Source: JAAXGX01 sp965221595 (lineage in GTDB: Bacteria > Acidobacteriota > Vicinamibacteria > Vicinamibacterales > UBA8438). Taken from it: 64,000 bases of DNA. Below are positions 41,997-50,400 of this stretch, piece by piece. The notes under the pieces are model-generated. The model ran no database searches and was not told the DNA's origin. It worked only from the letters and a program-made list of their open reading frames with translations. The stretch's first letter is position 1. The number at the start of each line of letters is the position of its first letter. The translations under genes and the position numbers were made by a program. Location of the stretch: the NCBI GenBank assembly GCA_965221595.1, contig OZ244900.1:2604001-2668000 (forward strand), given 5' to 3'.

Positions 41997-42260
41997 CTAC
42001 TTGTCCGCGTAGTATTCCGCGTCGATGTCGATGTAGTTCTTCCACTCGTCGGGCACTTCGTCGTTCGCGAAGATCGCCTCGACCGGACAGGCCGGAACGC
42101 ACGCGCCGCAATCGATGCACTCGTCCGGATGGATGTAGAGTTTCTCGGCCGCCTCGAACTCCTCTTCATCCTTGCGCGGGTGGATGCAATCCACCGGGCA
42201 CACGTCCACGCACGCGGTGTCCTTGGTGCCGATGCACGGCTCGCAGATTGTGTACGCCAT
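41997..42260 (-). CDS. Ferredoxin, two-cluster bacterial type
   Basis: 87 residues: MAYTICEPCIGTKDTACVDV, CPVDCIHPRKDEEEF, then CIDCGACVPACPVEAIF. The second motif is a [4Fe-4S] site; the first has the spacing of the 3Fe/4Fe cluster in seven-iron ferredoxins. The acidic C-terminus (DEWKNYIDIDAEYYADK) is typical. As a soluble low-potential carrier it could link the two 2-oxoacid:ferredoxin oxidoreductases to complex I (nuoB/nuoI lie next downstream). GAGGACG precedes the ATG. Assignment is firm; which enzymes it serves is inferred. Confidence 0.93.
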   Translation of the reverse strand: MAYTICEPCIGTKDTACVDVCPVDCIHPRKDEEEFEAAEKLYIHPDECIDCGACVPACPVEAIFANDEVPDEWKNYIDIDAEYYADK

Positions 42261-42507
42261 TTACGTCCTCCGTCTCACGACCCTGACAGCCCCCGTCCCG
42301 GCCGCCCCAGCCAACGGTCCTCGCACTCTCCCGGGCGGACGCGTGACGCTCACGGACCGCCTGTGCCGTGACGACCGAAGTGGATCTCAGGCGGGGCCCG
42401 ATGACCGACTCACCACCGTGCCCGGCCCCCTATGGGGACCGGGCCCCGGCGTTTGCAGGATACACCGCCGCCCCGAATCCGCGCAAGCGGACGGCGACCC
42501 CCAATCG

Positions 42508-42531
42508 CCGGCCGGCGGCGCCGCCGGCCGG
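42508..42531. repeat. 24-bp perfect G+C palindrome
   Basis: CCGGCCGGCGGC and its exact reverse complement GCCGCCGGCCGG meet with no spacer, immediately before repeat element 5. It could extrude a cruciform or form a tight hairpin. It may be the outer arm of the adjacent element. Confidence 0.85.
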
Positions 42532-42697
42532 CAGCCCGTGGCAAAGCCCCCGCTGCATTCGACGGGCGCTGCATACAACCTGAATGCGTTGCTCCCCGGT
42601 CGACTATGCCCGATAGGCTCCCCCGTCGCGCCTTGCCAGGCGGGCGCCGCGCCCGGCGCGGTGCAACGCGGGGTTCAACCATCGGCTGCCAGGCTAG
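42531..42697. repeat. Full-length inverted-repeat element (copies 5 and 6)
   Basis: The left arm, 42531-42568 (GCAGCCCGTGGCAAAGCCCC...), and the right arm, 42625-42697, are imperfect inverted copies. The middle (TGCGTTGCTCCCCGGTCGAC, then GCCCGATAGGCTCC) matches the middle of the element at 55679-55850. The right end supplies the TAG stop of the UPF0173 gene. Together with the ferredoxin leader this accounts for the 433-bp gap 42261-42693; in 42261-42507 I see no gene, only another GC hairpin near 42416-42445. Confidence 0.8.
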
Positions 42698-43395
42698 ACC
42701 GTCTCGCCGGGGCGCAGCTCGACCACCGTGACGCCGGCGGGCTCGACGAGTCGGCGGAGTCGATCCGGCGTCCCGGTCAGCTCCGGAAACGTGCCCCAGT
42801 GCATCGGCACCACCCGCCGCACGCCGAGCAGCTCGCAGGCGAGGGCGGCAGCTTCCGGCCCCATCGTGTAGCGGTCGCCGATCGGCAGGAAGGCCAGGTC
42901 GGGCGCGTGCAGGCGCCGTATGAGGCGCATGTCGCCGAACACGGCCGTGTCGCCGGCGAAATACACACACAGGCCATCCTCGAAACGGAGCACGTACCCC
43001 GCGGGTTCTCCCATGTAGATTGCCAGGCCGTCCTCGACCAGGCTGCTGCTGTGCTCGGCAGGCACCATGCCCACCTGCAGACCGTCGCGCACCAGCAGGC
43101 CGCCCTTGTTCATCGGCAGCAGCCGCTGCATCCCGCGGGTCTCGAGCCAGCGGCAGATCTCGACGTTCGCCACCACCGGAGCGCGCGTGTCGCGCGCGGC
43201 CTCGAGAAGATCCCCGACGTGATCGAAGTGCCCGTGCGTGACGAGAATCAGGTCGGCCCGGCGGATCCGTCGCCACTCGGGGGGACAGGCGGGGTTGCCC
43301 TGGAGCCAGGGGTCGATCAGGATGCGCTTTCCGCCCGGGGAGGTCAGCAGAAACGTCCCGTGCCCGATCCAGGTGATGGCGAGGCGCTGGTCCAT
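42694..43395 (-). CDS. UPF0173 metal-dependent hydrolase (metallo-beta-lactamase fold)
   Basis: 233 residues. Metal-binding motifs are WIGHGTFLL, VTHGHFDHVGDLL (HxHxDH), PAEHSSS, YFAGDTAVFGDM and MHWGTFPELTG. The UPF0173 group are cytoplasmic hydrolases of unknown substrate related to YtnP/UlaG-type lactonases. It is divergent from lipA with a 56-bp gap. The stop TAG lies at the end of a dispersed repeat element. The N-terminal MDQRLAITWIGHG start is the first in frame and suits the fold. Function is not known beyond the fold. Confidence 0.92.
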   Translation of the reverse strand: MDQRLAITWIGHGTFLLTSPGGKRILIDPWLQGNPACPPEWRRIRRADLILVTHGHFDHVGDLLEAARDTRAPVVANVEICRWLETRGMQRLLPMNKGGLLVRDGLQVGMVPAEHSSSLVEDGLAIYMGEPAGYVLRFEDGLCVYFAGDTAVFGDMRLIRRLHAPDLAFLPIGDRYTMGPEAAALACELLGVRRVVPMHWGTFPELTGTPDRLRRLVEPAGVTVVELRPGETV

Positions 43396-43432
43396 GCAAC
43401 AGGCCGGATGCTACCGGTCCCGGCCGCATCAC

Positions 43433-43438
43433 GATAAT
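43433..43438 (+). promoter_or_regulatory. Putative -10 box for lipA
   Basis: GATAAT (5 of 6 to consensus) lies 13 bp before the GTG at 43452, in the only A+T-rich stretch of the lipA upstream region. A start nearly at the transcript end would follow. Confidence 0.35.
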
Positions 43439-43451
43439 ATTGCCTGAGGCC

Positions 43452-44387
43452 GTGGCGACGAGCACTCCCATTCCGCTGGAACTGGTCCGGGGACGCAAGC
43501 CCCTTGCCCCCCAGCCCCGGCAGCCGAAGCCGCGCTGGCTCCGCGTGCGAGCCCCTGGCAGCCCCCGCTACATCGAACTCAAGCGCCTCATGCGGACGCT
43601 CGCGCTGCACACGGTCTGCGAGGAAGCCGCCTGCCCGAACATCGGGGAATGCTGGGACCGCGGCACCGCCACCTTCATGATCCTCGGCGACGTGTGCACG
43701 CGCTCGTGCGGCTACTGCAACGTGGTCCATGGGCGTCCCGGACCGGTCGATGCGGCGGAAGCCGGCCGCCTGGCCGCCGCTGTCGCGCGGCTGGGGCTGC
43801 AGCACGTGGTGGTGACCTCGGTGGACCGCGACGATCTCGCCGACGGCGGGGCCGCCGCCTTCGCCCGTACGATCCGGGCGGTCCGCGCGCGGGCACCGGG
43901 CTGTCGCATCGAGGTGCTCATCCCCGACTTCGCCGGCCGCGCGGCCGACCTGCGGGCCGTGCTCGACGCGGGCCCGGACGTCCTGAACCACAACATCGAA
44001 ACGGTGGCACGACTGTACCGGGTCGCCCGTCCGGGCGGGCGCTACGCCCGCGCGCTGGAGCTGATTGCCCGGGCCGGCCGACTGGCGCCGGACATCCCCA
44101 GGAAGTCCGGCCTCATGGTCGGACTCGGCGAACGTTGGCCGGAGGTGCTCGAAACCCTTGCGGACCTGCGCCGCGCGGGCTGCGAGTTGCTGACGATCGG
44201 CCAGTACCTGCGCCCGTCGGTCGCCCACCTGCCAGTCGACCGCTACTATACGCCGGCCGAGTTCGGCAGGCTCCGCGCGGCGGCGGTCGAGCTGGGGTTC
44301 GTGCACGTGGAGGCCGGTCCGCTGGTCCGCAGCTCGTACCACGCCCGCGAGCAGACGGACGCGTTCGACGCCGCCCGGGCACGCTGA
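43452..44387 (+). CDS. lipA: Lipoyl synthase
   Basis: 311 residues from GTG; a TTG 12 bp upstream (43440) keeps the frame but overlaps the putative -10 box. LipA is a radical-SAM enzyme inserting two sulfurs into octanoyl groups on lipoyl domains. The auxiliary cluster motif is VCEEAACPNIGECW, and the SAM cluster CTRSCGYCNV (CxxxCxxC). Other marks are TATFMILGDVCTR, VTSVDRDDL, GPDVLNHNIETV, KSGLMVGLGE and the late RSSYHARE with the serine ligand. Dihydrolipoyl dehydrogenase is directly opposite downstream (convergent), matching the lipoate theme. LipB is not in the window. Confidence 0.95.
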   Translation: MATSTPIPLELVRGRKPLAPQPRQPKPRWLRVRAPGSPRYIELKRLMRTLALHTVCEEAACPNIGECWDRGTATFMILGDVCTRSCGYCNVVHGRPGPVDAAEAGRLAAAVARLGLQHVVVTSVDRDDLADGGAAAFARTIRAVRARAPGCRIEVLIPDFAGRAADLRAVLDAGPDVLNHNIETVARLYRVARPGGRYARALELIARAGRLAPDIPRKSGLMVGLGERWPEVLETLADLRRAGCELLTIGQYLRPSVAHLPVDRYYTPAEFGRLRAAAVELGFVHVEAGPLVRSSYHAREQTDAFDAARAR

Positions 44388-44424
44388 CCGCGGCACCGCC
44401 GGCGTCCAGTCCGCGCGGCGACCG

Positions 44425-45849
44425 TCAGGCGGGCCGCCGCCGCGGACGGTAGACGTGCGTGCCCTGTCCGAGGGCGACCTCGGCCGCCTCCGCCAAGGTC
44501 TCGGACAGGGTCGGGTGGGGGTGAATCGTCAGTTGCAGGTCGCCGGCCGCGGCCCCCATCTCGACGGCGAGCACGCCCTCGGCAATCAGCTCGCCGGCGC
44601 CGGCGCCGACGATCCCGACACCGACGATCTGCCCGCTGTCGGGGTCGCTCACCAGCTTTGTCAGGCCGTCCCGCCGATCCAGCGTGGCGGCGCGGCCGGA
44701 TGCGGCCCACGGAAAACGCGACACCTGCACGCGCCGCCCGCTGCGGGCCGCCTGCGTCTCGGTCAGGCCGCACCACGCGACCTCCGGGTCCGTGAAGACG
44801 ACGGCCGGAATCGCGGCCGGCTCGAACGCCGCCGTGCGCCCGGCAATCGCCTCCACCGCCACACGTCCCTCGTGCATCGCCTTGTGCGCGAGCAGCGGCT
44901 CGCCGGTCAGGTCGCCGATGGCGAACAGCGAAGGCTCGGCCGTCCGGCGCTGGGCGTCGACCTCGACGTGACCCTGCTCGTCGAGAACGACCGCCGTGCG
45001 CTCGAGCCCCTCGATGCGCGAATTCGGCACGCGGCCGACGGCCACCAACACCGTGTCGAACACCTGCCGACGCGCGGCGACGTCCGGCCCGTCGAGCACG
45101 ACCTCCACGCCATCCCCCACCGGGTGCAGTTCCGCCACCCGCGTGCCCAGATGCACGGCGGCCGCCTGCTCGCCCAGCCGGCGGGCGAGCACGGTGACGA
45201 GGTCCCGGTCGACGCCCGGCAGCAGCCCGGAGGTCATCTCCACGACCGTCACCGCCGACCCCAGCGCCGCGTACACGGTGCCCAGCTCGAGCCCGATATA
45301 GCCGCCCCCGACGACCAGGAGCGTGGACGGCACGCGGCGCAGCTCGAGGGCGGCCGTCGAGTCCAGCACGCGCTCGCCGGCGGCTGCCAGTGCGGGCGGC
45401 CGGGCCGGACGCGACCCGGTGGCCAGGATGGCGAAGTCGAACGACAGCGTGTCCGTTGCGCCGTCCGCGCGGTCGACGCGGACCGTGTGCGCGTCGACCA
45501 GCGCCGCGCGGCCCTGCAGCCAGGCGACCGAGCGCTGGCGCGCCAGCTCGACCAGCCCGCCCGTCAACCTGTCGACCACGCCGTCCTTCCACGCGCGCAG
45601 GCGGTCCAGGTCGATGCGCGGCTCGTCGAACGTCACGCCCCAGGCCTCGGCGGCGCGGGCCTCCCCCAGCACGCGGGCGACGTGCAGCAGCGCCTTGGAC
45701 GGCATGCAGCCCCGCTGCAGACAGACGCCGCCGGGCCGCGGCGCCTCGTCGACGAGGGTCACGCGCAGGCCGCAATCGGCCGCGTGGAACGCCGCCGCGT
45801 AGCCGCCCGGACCGGCGCCGATCACCACGACACGCGTCGGTTCCGACAT
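44425..45849 (-). CDS. lpdA: Dihydrolipoyl dehydrogenase
   Basis: 474 residues from MSEPTRVVVIGAGPGGYAAA, with GGGGAGGG directly before the ATG. It is an FAD enzyme that reoxidises dihydrolipoamide with NAD+, the E3 of 2-oxoacid dehydrogenase or glycine-cleavage complexes. The active disulfide is GGVCLQRGCMPSKALL (CxxxxC). The NAD site is LLVVGGGYIGLELGTVYAAL, and the C-terminal catalytic His-Glu is in IHPHPTLSETLAEAAE. Its 3' end converges with lipA, 37 bp apart. It is divergent from korA across 207 bp. Confidence 0.94.
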   Translation of the reverse strand: MSEPTRVVVIGAGPGGYAAAFHAADCGLRVTLVDEAPRPGGVCLQRGCMPSKALLHVARVLGEARAAEAWGVTFDEPRIDLDRLRAWKDGVVDRLTGGLVELARQRSVAWLQGRAALVDAHTVRVDRADGATDTLSFDFAILATGSRPARPPALAAAGERVLDSTAALELRRVPSTLLVVGGGYIGLELGTVYAALGSAVTVVEMTSGLLPGVDRDLVTVLARRLGEQAAAVHLGTRVAELHPVGDGVEVVLDGPDVAARRQVFDTVLVAVGRVPNSRIEGLERTAVVLDEQGHVEVDAQRRTAEPSLFAIGDLTGEPLLAHKAMHEGRVAVEAIAGRTAAFEPAAIPAVVFTDPEVAWCGLTETQAARSGRRVQVSRFPWAASGRAATLDRRDGLTKLVSDPDSGQIVGVGIVGAGAGELIAEGVLAVEMGAAAGDLQLTIHPHPTLSETLAEAAEVALGQGTHVYRPRRRPA

Positions 45850-45983
45850 CCCTCCCCTGCCGGCGCGAACCGTTCGCGCGCCGGAGCGGACTACGGTACA
45901 CCAAGTGCGGCCCGTGCGGTCCGAACGGCCGCGGCCCGACCGCCGGCGCGGGCACGCTCTGGCGCGCCTGCGGAACGAATGCC

Positions 45984-45989
45984 TATAAT
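45984..45989 (+). promoter_or_regulatory. Putative -10 box for the korAB operon
   Basis: Perfect TATAAT 68 bp before the korA start, preceded by TGCC. It lies in the 207-bp gap between divergent lpdA and korA. No -35 hexamer stands out. Confidence 0.45.
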
Positions 45990-46056
45990 GGCGGGAATCG
46001 TCACCACGCGGCACCCGCCGCACGGACACGTCCGCGCGTTATCGCGAGGTCACTAA

Positions 46057-47913
46057 ATGTCGCAACCGGAAATCATCGTCGGCATCGGAGGCGCGGCTGG
46101 AGACGGCGTCGCCTCGGCCGGCAACACCCTGGTTCTCTCGCTGGCCCGCCAAGGTCTCGCCGCCTACAGCTACAACAGCTACCAGTCGGTCATCCGCGGC
46201 GGCCACTCCTGGCTGCGGCTGCGGTTCTCGGCCCGCAAGCCGCTGAACCAGGGCGATCAGGTCGATGCCGTCGTCGCGCTGAACCAGGACACGCTCGATC
46301 GCCACCTGCAGGAACTGCAGTCCGGCGGCCTGGTGCTCTACAACGGCGCCAGGCTGAGTCCGAGCTACGAACCCCCGCCGGGCGTGCAGCTCTGCCCGCT
46401 GCCGGTGCCGGATCTGGCGCCGGGATCGCAGCGGCTGCCGGTCATGCAGAACACGGTGGCGGTCGGCGCGCTGATGCATCTGATGGGCCTCGAGATCGGC
46501 GGCCTCGAATCGGTGCTCCAGTCGACGTTCGCGAAGAAGCCGGCGGTCGTGGCCGCGAACATCGATGCCGCGCAGGCCGGCTACGACTATGCGCAGGCCA
46601 ACTTCCGCCCGCTCGCCACGCCGTTGCAGCCCACCGACCAGAAGTGGGCCCAGGCATCGGGCAACCACCTGCTCGCCATGGGCGCTGCGCTGGCCGGCTG
46701 CAAGTTCTACGTCGCGTACCCGATGAGCCCGGCGACGCACATCCTGGAGTGGTTTGCGGCGCACGCGCAGCGCCTGGGCATCTGCGTGCGGCAGGTCGAG
46801 GACGAGATCTCAGTCATCAACATGGCCATCGGCGCCGGCCATATGGGCGTCCGGAGCATGTGCGCCACCTCGGGCGGCGGGTTCGCGCTGATGACGGAGG
46901 CCATCGGCATGGCGGGCATCATCGAGACGCCGGTCGTCGCCATCAACGTCATGCGGGCCGGCCCCTCCACGGGCGTGCCGACGAAGACCGAGCAGGCAGA
47001 CCTCAACCAGGCCTTCGGCGCCAGCCAGGGCGACTTCCAGCGGGTCATCATCGCGCCCACCAGCATGACCGACTGCTTCAACACGCCCCACGAGGCGTTC
47101 AACGTCGCCGAGCGCTATCAGATTCCGGTCATCATTCTCTCGGACCTGCTCATGAGCGAGGGCAGCGAGACCGTCGATCCGGCACTGCTCGACGTCAGCT
47201 TCCCCATCGATCGCGGGGAGGTCATCACCGAGCCGACCGGCAGCGACGAGCCGTACCTGCGCTACCGGAACACCGCCTCGGGCATCTCGCCGCGCGCGCT
47301 GCCGGGCGTCCCCGACCATCTCTACGTGTCGGGGACCGACGAGCACGACGAGGACGGCGTGCTCCTCAGCGACGTCTACACCGATCCCGTGCGACGCAAG
47401 AAGATGGTCGACAAGCGCGTCCGCAAGATGGAGACAGTGACCCGCTACCTGCCCGCGCCGCAGCTGGACGGCCCGGCCGGCGCCGAGGTGACACTCGTCG
47501 GCTGGGGCTCGACGTGGGGCACCCTGGTCGAGGCCGCCGAGCGGCTCCGGCAGAACGGCATCGCGACCAATCACCTGCAAATCAAGTTCCTCGTTCCGCT
47601 GCACGTCGAGGAAATCACCGCCATCCTCGGCGCGAGCACGCGCATCATCGTGGTGGAGAACAACCAGAGCGGGCAGTTCGCCCGGCATCTGCGCGCGGAG
47701 ACCGGCATCGTCGCGCACGGGCATATCCGCAAGTACGACGGCGAACCGTTCGAGCCCAAGCACATCGTGGCCGGCGTCCAGGACATCCTCGCGGGCGCGC
47801 AGGTAGTCGACGTGCTGTCCTCGGAGCCCGGCTGGCGGACGGACCATCCGACCGGGACGACCGGGCCGTGGACCGGCCTGCGGGTCGCCAGCGAGTCGAA
47901 GGCACTCGTCTGA
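46057..47913 (+). CDS. korA: 2-oxoglutarate:ferredoxin oxidoreductase alpha subunit (gamma-alpha fusion)
   Basis: 618 residues. Residues about 1-190 are the gamma domain (VGIGGAAGDGVASAGNTLVL, YNSYQSVIRGGHSWLRLRF). The alpha part follows, with GNHLLAMGAALAGCKFYVAY, PMSPATHILEWF, SMCATSGGGFALMTEAIGMA, RAGPSTGVPTKTEQADLNQA and a C-terminal transketolase-like domain (VGWGSTWGTLVEAAERLRQN). It converts 2-oxoglutarate or a related 2-oxoacid and CoA to acyl-CoA, CO2 and reduced ferredoxin together with KorB. The gamma-alpha fusion plus beta is the usual KorAB layout. First gene of a five-gene transcript. Substrate is inferred from the KorAB pattern. Confidence 0.92.
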   Translation: MSQPEIIVGIGGAAGDGVASAGNTLVLSLARQGLAAYSYNSYQSVIRGGHSWLRLRFSARKPLNQGDQVDAVVALNQDTLDRHLQELQSGGLVLYNGARLSPSYEPPPGVQLCPLPVPDLAPGSQRLPVMQNTVAVGALMHLMGLEIGGLESVLQSTFAKKPAVVAANIDAAQAGYDYAQANFRPLATPLQPTDQKWAQASGNHLLAMGAALAGCKFYVAYPMSPATHILEWFAAHAQRLGICVRQVEDEISVINMAIGAGHMGVRSMCATSGGGFALMTEAIGMAGIIETPVVAINVMRAGPSTGVPTKTEQADLNQAFGASQGDFQRVIIAPTSMTDCFNTPHEAFNVAERYQIPVIILSDLLMSEGSETVDPALLDVSFPIDRGEVITEPTGSDEPYLRYRNTASGISPRALPGVPDHLYVSGTDEHDEDGVLLSDVYTDPVRRKKMVDKRVRKMETVTRYLPAPQLDGPAGAEVTLVGWGSTWGTLVEAAERLRQNGIATNHLQIKFLVPLHVEEITAILGASTRIIVVENNQSGQFARHLRAETGIVAHGHIRKYDGEPFEPKHIVAGVQDILAGAQVVDVLSSEPGWRTDHPTGTTGPWTGLRVASESKALV

Positions 47914-47953
47914 GCGCGGGCGCGCCCGCGGCAGGCATAGGAGACGCACACAC

Positions 47954-48841
47954 ATGGCCATGGCAGCTCCCGTACTCGAAGCCAAGGACTTCAAACCGGA
48001 GGTTCCGCCCGACTGGTGTCCGGGCTGCGGCGACTTCGGCGTGCTCAACGGCATGTTCCAGGCCTGCGCCGACCTGGGGCTGACACCGGCCCAGGTGCTG
48101 GTGGTATCCGGCATCGGCTGCTCGTCGAATCTGCCCGGGTTCTTCCGCTCCTACGGCGTGCACAGCCTGCACGGCCGCGCCCTGCCGTTCGCCACGGGCG
48201 CCAAGCTGGCGAACACGTCGATGACGGTGATTGCGACGGGCGGCGACGGCGACGGCTACGGCATCGGCCTGAACCACTTCATCCAGGCGATGCGCCGCAA
48301 CATCGACGTCACCTACATCGTGATGAACAACGAGATCTACGGCCTGACGACCGGCCAGGTCTCACCCACGAGCGAAACGGGCATGAAGACCAAGACGACG
48401 CCTCTGGGCAACCTGGAGGGGATGCTCAACCCCCTGGCCCTGGCCCTGGCGTCGGGCTGCGGCTTCGTCGCCCGCGGCTTCAGCGGCCAGCCCAAACACC
48501 TGACGGACCTCTACAAGCAGGGCATCCGGCACCCGGGCTTCGCGCTGATCGACGTGTTCAGCCCATGCGTCACCTTCAACAAGGTGAATACCTATCCCTG
48601 GTTCCGTGAGCGCGTCTACAAGGTGGAGGAGACCGATCACGACCCGACGAGCTTCCACGGCGCGATGGACCGGGCGCTCGAGTGGGGTGAGCGGATCCCG
48701 ATCGGCCTCATCTACCGCAACCCCGACCCGCGGCCGTCCATCGATACGCTCGACCCGGCCCTGGGCGGCGAAGCGCTCGTGCACCAGAGCTACACGATTG
48801 CGCCCGAGACCCGCAGCGAGCTGATCCGCGAGTTCATGTGA
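47954..48841 (+). CDS. korB: 2-oxoglutarate:ferredoxin oxidoreductase beta subunit
   Basis: 295 residues; TPP- and [4Fe-4S]-binding subunit. Cluster cysteines are in DWCPGCGDFGVL and SGIGCSSNLPGFF, with a further one in FSPCVTFNK. The TPP motif is GGDGDGYGIGLNHFIQAMRR then VMNNEIYGLTTGQ. QVSPTSETGMKTKTTPLGN is characteristic of KorB-type enzymes. The TGA overlaps the GTG of the next gene (GTGA), coupling it to the AAA+ ATPase. It works with KorA and passes electrons to ferredoxin, probably the one at 41997 or another not seen. Confidence 0.93.
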   Translation: MAMAAPVLEAKDFKPEVPPDWCPGCGDFGVLNGMFQACADLGLTPAQVLVVSGIGCSSNLPGFFRSYGVHSLHGRALPFATGAKLANTSMTVIATGGDGDGYGIGLNHFIQAMRRNIDVTYIVMNNEIYGLTTGQVSPTSETGMKTKTTPLGNLEGMLNPLALALASGCGFVARGFSGQPKHLTDLYKQGIRHPGFALIDVFSPCVTFNKVNTYPWFRERVYKVEETDHDPTSFHGAMDRALEWGERIPIGLIYRNPDPRPSIDTLDPALGGEALVHQSYTIAPETRSELIREFM

Positions 48842-50364
48842 GTGCGGACGACAAGCGGCCCACCGTCCTGGGGGACCTGCGCCGTGCGATTGACGCGGGT
48901 CGTCTCCCGCATCGCAGCGTCCGTCGCGAGCTGCGTGAAAACCTGATCGCGAAGCTGCGCCGGGGCAAGACCCTGTTTCCCGGCATCATCGGCTACGACG
49001 ACACGGTCATCCCGCAGATCTGCAACGCCGTCCTCTCGCAACACCACTTCATCGTCCTGGGGCTGCGCGGCCAAGCGAAGACGCGCATGCTGCGCGCGCT
49101 GGTCGACCTGCTCGACGACGAGCTGCCGGTGGTGGACGGTTGCGAGATCAACGACGATCCGCTGGCGCCGTTGTGCGGCGCCTGCCGCGAGCGGCTGCGC
49201 GAGGCAGGCGACGACCTGCCGATTGCGTGGCTGCCGCGCCCGCGGCGGTTCGTCGAGAAGCTCGCGACGCCCGACGTCACCATCGCGGACATGATCGGCG
49301 ATATCGACCCCATCAAGGCGGCGCGCAGCGGACGGCAACTGTCCGACGACCTGACGGTGCACTACGGATTGCTGCCGCGCGCCAACCGCGGCATCTTCGC
49401 CGTGAACGAGCTGCCGGACCTGGCCGGCAAGATCCAGGTGGGCCTGTTCAACATCCTGCAGGAAGGCGACGTCCAGATAAAGGGCTATCCGGTGCGGCTG
49501 CAGCTCGACGTGCTGATGGCATTCACCGCCAACCCCGAGGACTATACGGCGCGGGGCAAGATCATCACGCCGCTCAAGGACCGCATCGGCTCCGAGATTC
49601 GCACCCACTACCCGCAGACCCGGCATGACGCCATCGCCATCACGGAGCAGGAGGCCTGGGTCGCGCGCGCGCCGGGCCGCAAGCGGGGCGCCGGCGTGAC
49701 CGTACTGCCGTTCGTGCGCGAGGTCGTCGAGGAGATTGCGTTCCAGGCCCGCGCCGACAAGAAGATCGACCGGCGGTCGGGGGTCAGCCAGCGGCTGCCG
49801 ATCACCTGCCTGGAGAACGTGGTCTCCAACGCCGAGCGCCGGGCGCTGGCGGCCGGCGAGCAACCGGCCGTGGCACGCGTCACCGACGTGTATGCCGCGC
49901 TGCCGTCCATCACCGGCAAGTTCGAGCTCGAGTACGAGGGCGAGCTGCGCGGGGCCGATCAGGTGGCACGCGATCTCATTCGCGCCGCCGTGCGGCACGT
50001 GTTCGACGGCTGGTTCGACGGGGTCGACAGCGGTCCCGTCGTCGAGTGGTTCGAGATGGGCGGGTCGCTGCAGGTCGCCGATACGACGCCCGCGAAGGAG
50101 CTGCTGCGGCAGATCCGCGACATCCAGGGCCTGGACGAGCTGGCCGGGCACGCGGGCGTCAAGTCGACCGATCCCGCGGGCGCCCTCGCTGCCGCCGTGG
50201 ATTTCGTGCTCGAAGGGCTGTACGCCCAAAAGAAGATCACCCGCACCGACGAGTGCGAGTACCGGGCGGCCGAGCCGGCACGGCGCACCGTGCATGCCGC
50301 CGAACCGCGTTTCGATCCCGACGCATCGCAGCCGGGGTCGGGCAGGAAGAAGTACTACAACTGA
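48838..50364 (+). CDS. AAA+ ATPase of the magnesium-chelatase/MoxR-like type
   Basis: 508 residues, GTG start overlapping the korB stop by 4 bp. P-loop GLRGQAKT at 75-82. The Walker B-like strand reads RGIFAVNELPDLAGKIQVGL, with Asn where most AAA+ proteins have Asp; I believe this is shared by the family. ChlI-like features continue with VQIKGYPVRLQLDVLMAFTA and NPEDYTARGKIITPLKDRIG. Cysteines occur in CEINDDPLAPLCGACRERL. Such ATPases pair with VWA-domain proteins and remodel or load metal into target enzymes; a VWA partner follows here. A role for KorAB is inferred only from the operon. Confidence 0.85.
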   Translation: MSADDKRPTVLGDLRRAIDAGRLPHRSVRRELRENLIAKLRRGKTLFPGIIGYDDTVIPQICNAVLSQHHFIVLGLRGQAKTRMLRALVDLLDDELPVVDGCEINDDPLAPLCGACRERLREAGDDLPIAWLPRPRRFVEKLATPDVTIADMIGDIDPIKAARSGRQLSDDLTVHYGLLPRANRGIFAVNELPDLAGKIQVGLFNILQEGDVQIKGYPVRLQLDVLMAFTANPEDYTARGKIITPLKDRIGSEIRTHYPQTRHDAIAITEQEAWVARAPGRKRGAGVTVLPFVREVVEEIAFQARADKKIDRRSGVSQRLPITCLENVVSNAERRALAAGEQPAVARVTDVYAALPSITGKFELEYEGELRGADQVARDLIRAAVRHVFDGWFDGVDSGPVVEWFEMGGSLQVADTTPAKELLRQIRDIQGLDELAGHAGVKSTDPAGALAAAVDFVLEGLYAQKKITRTDECEYRAAEPARRTVHAAEPRFDPDASQPGSGRKKYYN

Positions 50365-50400
50365 CGGTCGGTCCCCGGCGCCGGACCTGACAGCCCGAGC

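Noticed and set aside
41399..42169. Long N-terminal extension of NuoB
   Set aside because: The open frame upstream of 41935 overlaps the ferredoxin gene antiparallel in frame usage and lacks similarity; MGLIDHRF is the normal NuoB start.
45390..48083. Nearly 900-codon plus-strand open frame crossing lpdA and korA
   Set aside because: It is out of frame with korA, antisense to lpdA and of biased composition; korA in another frame is clearly the real gene.
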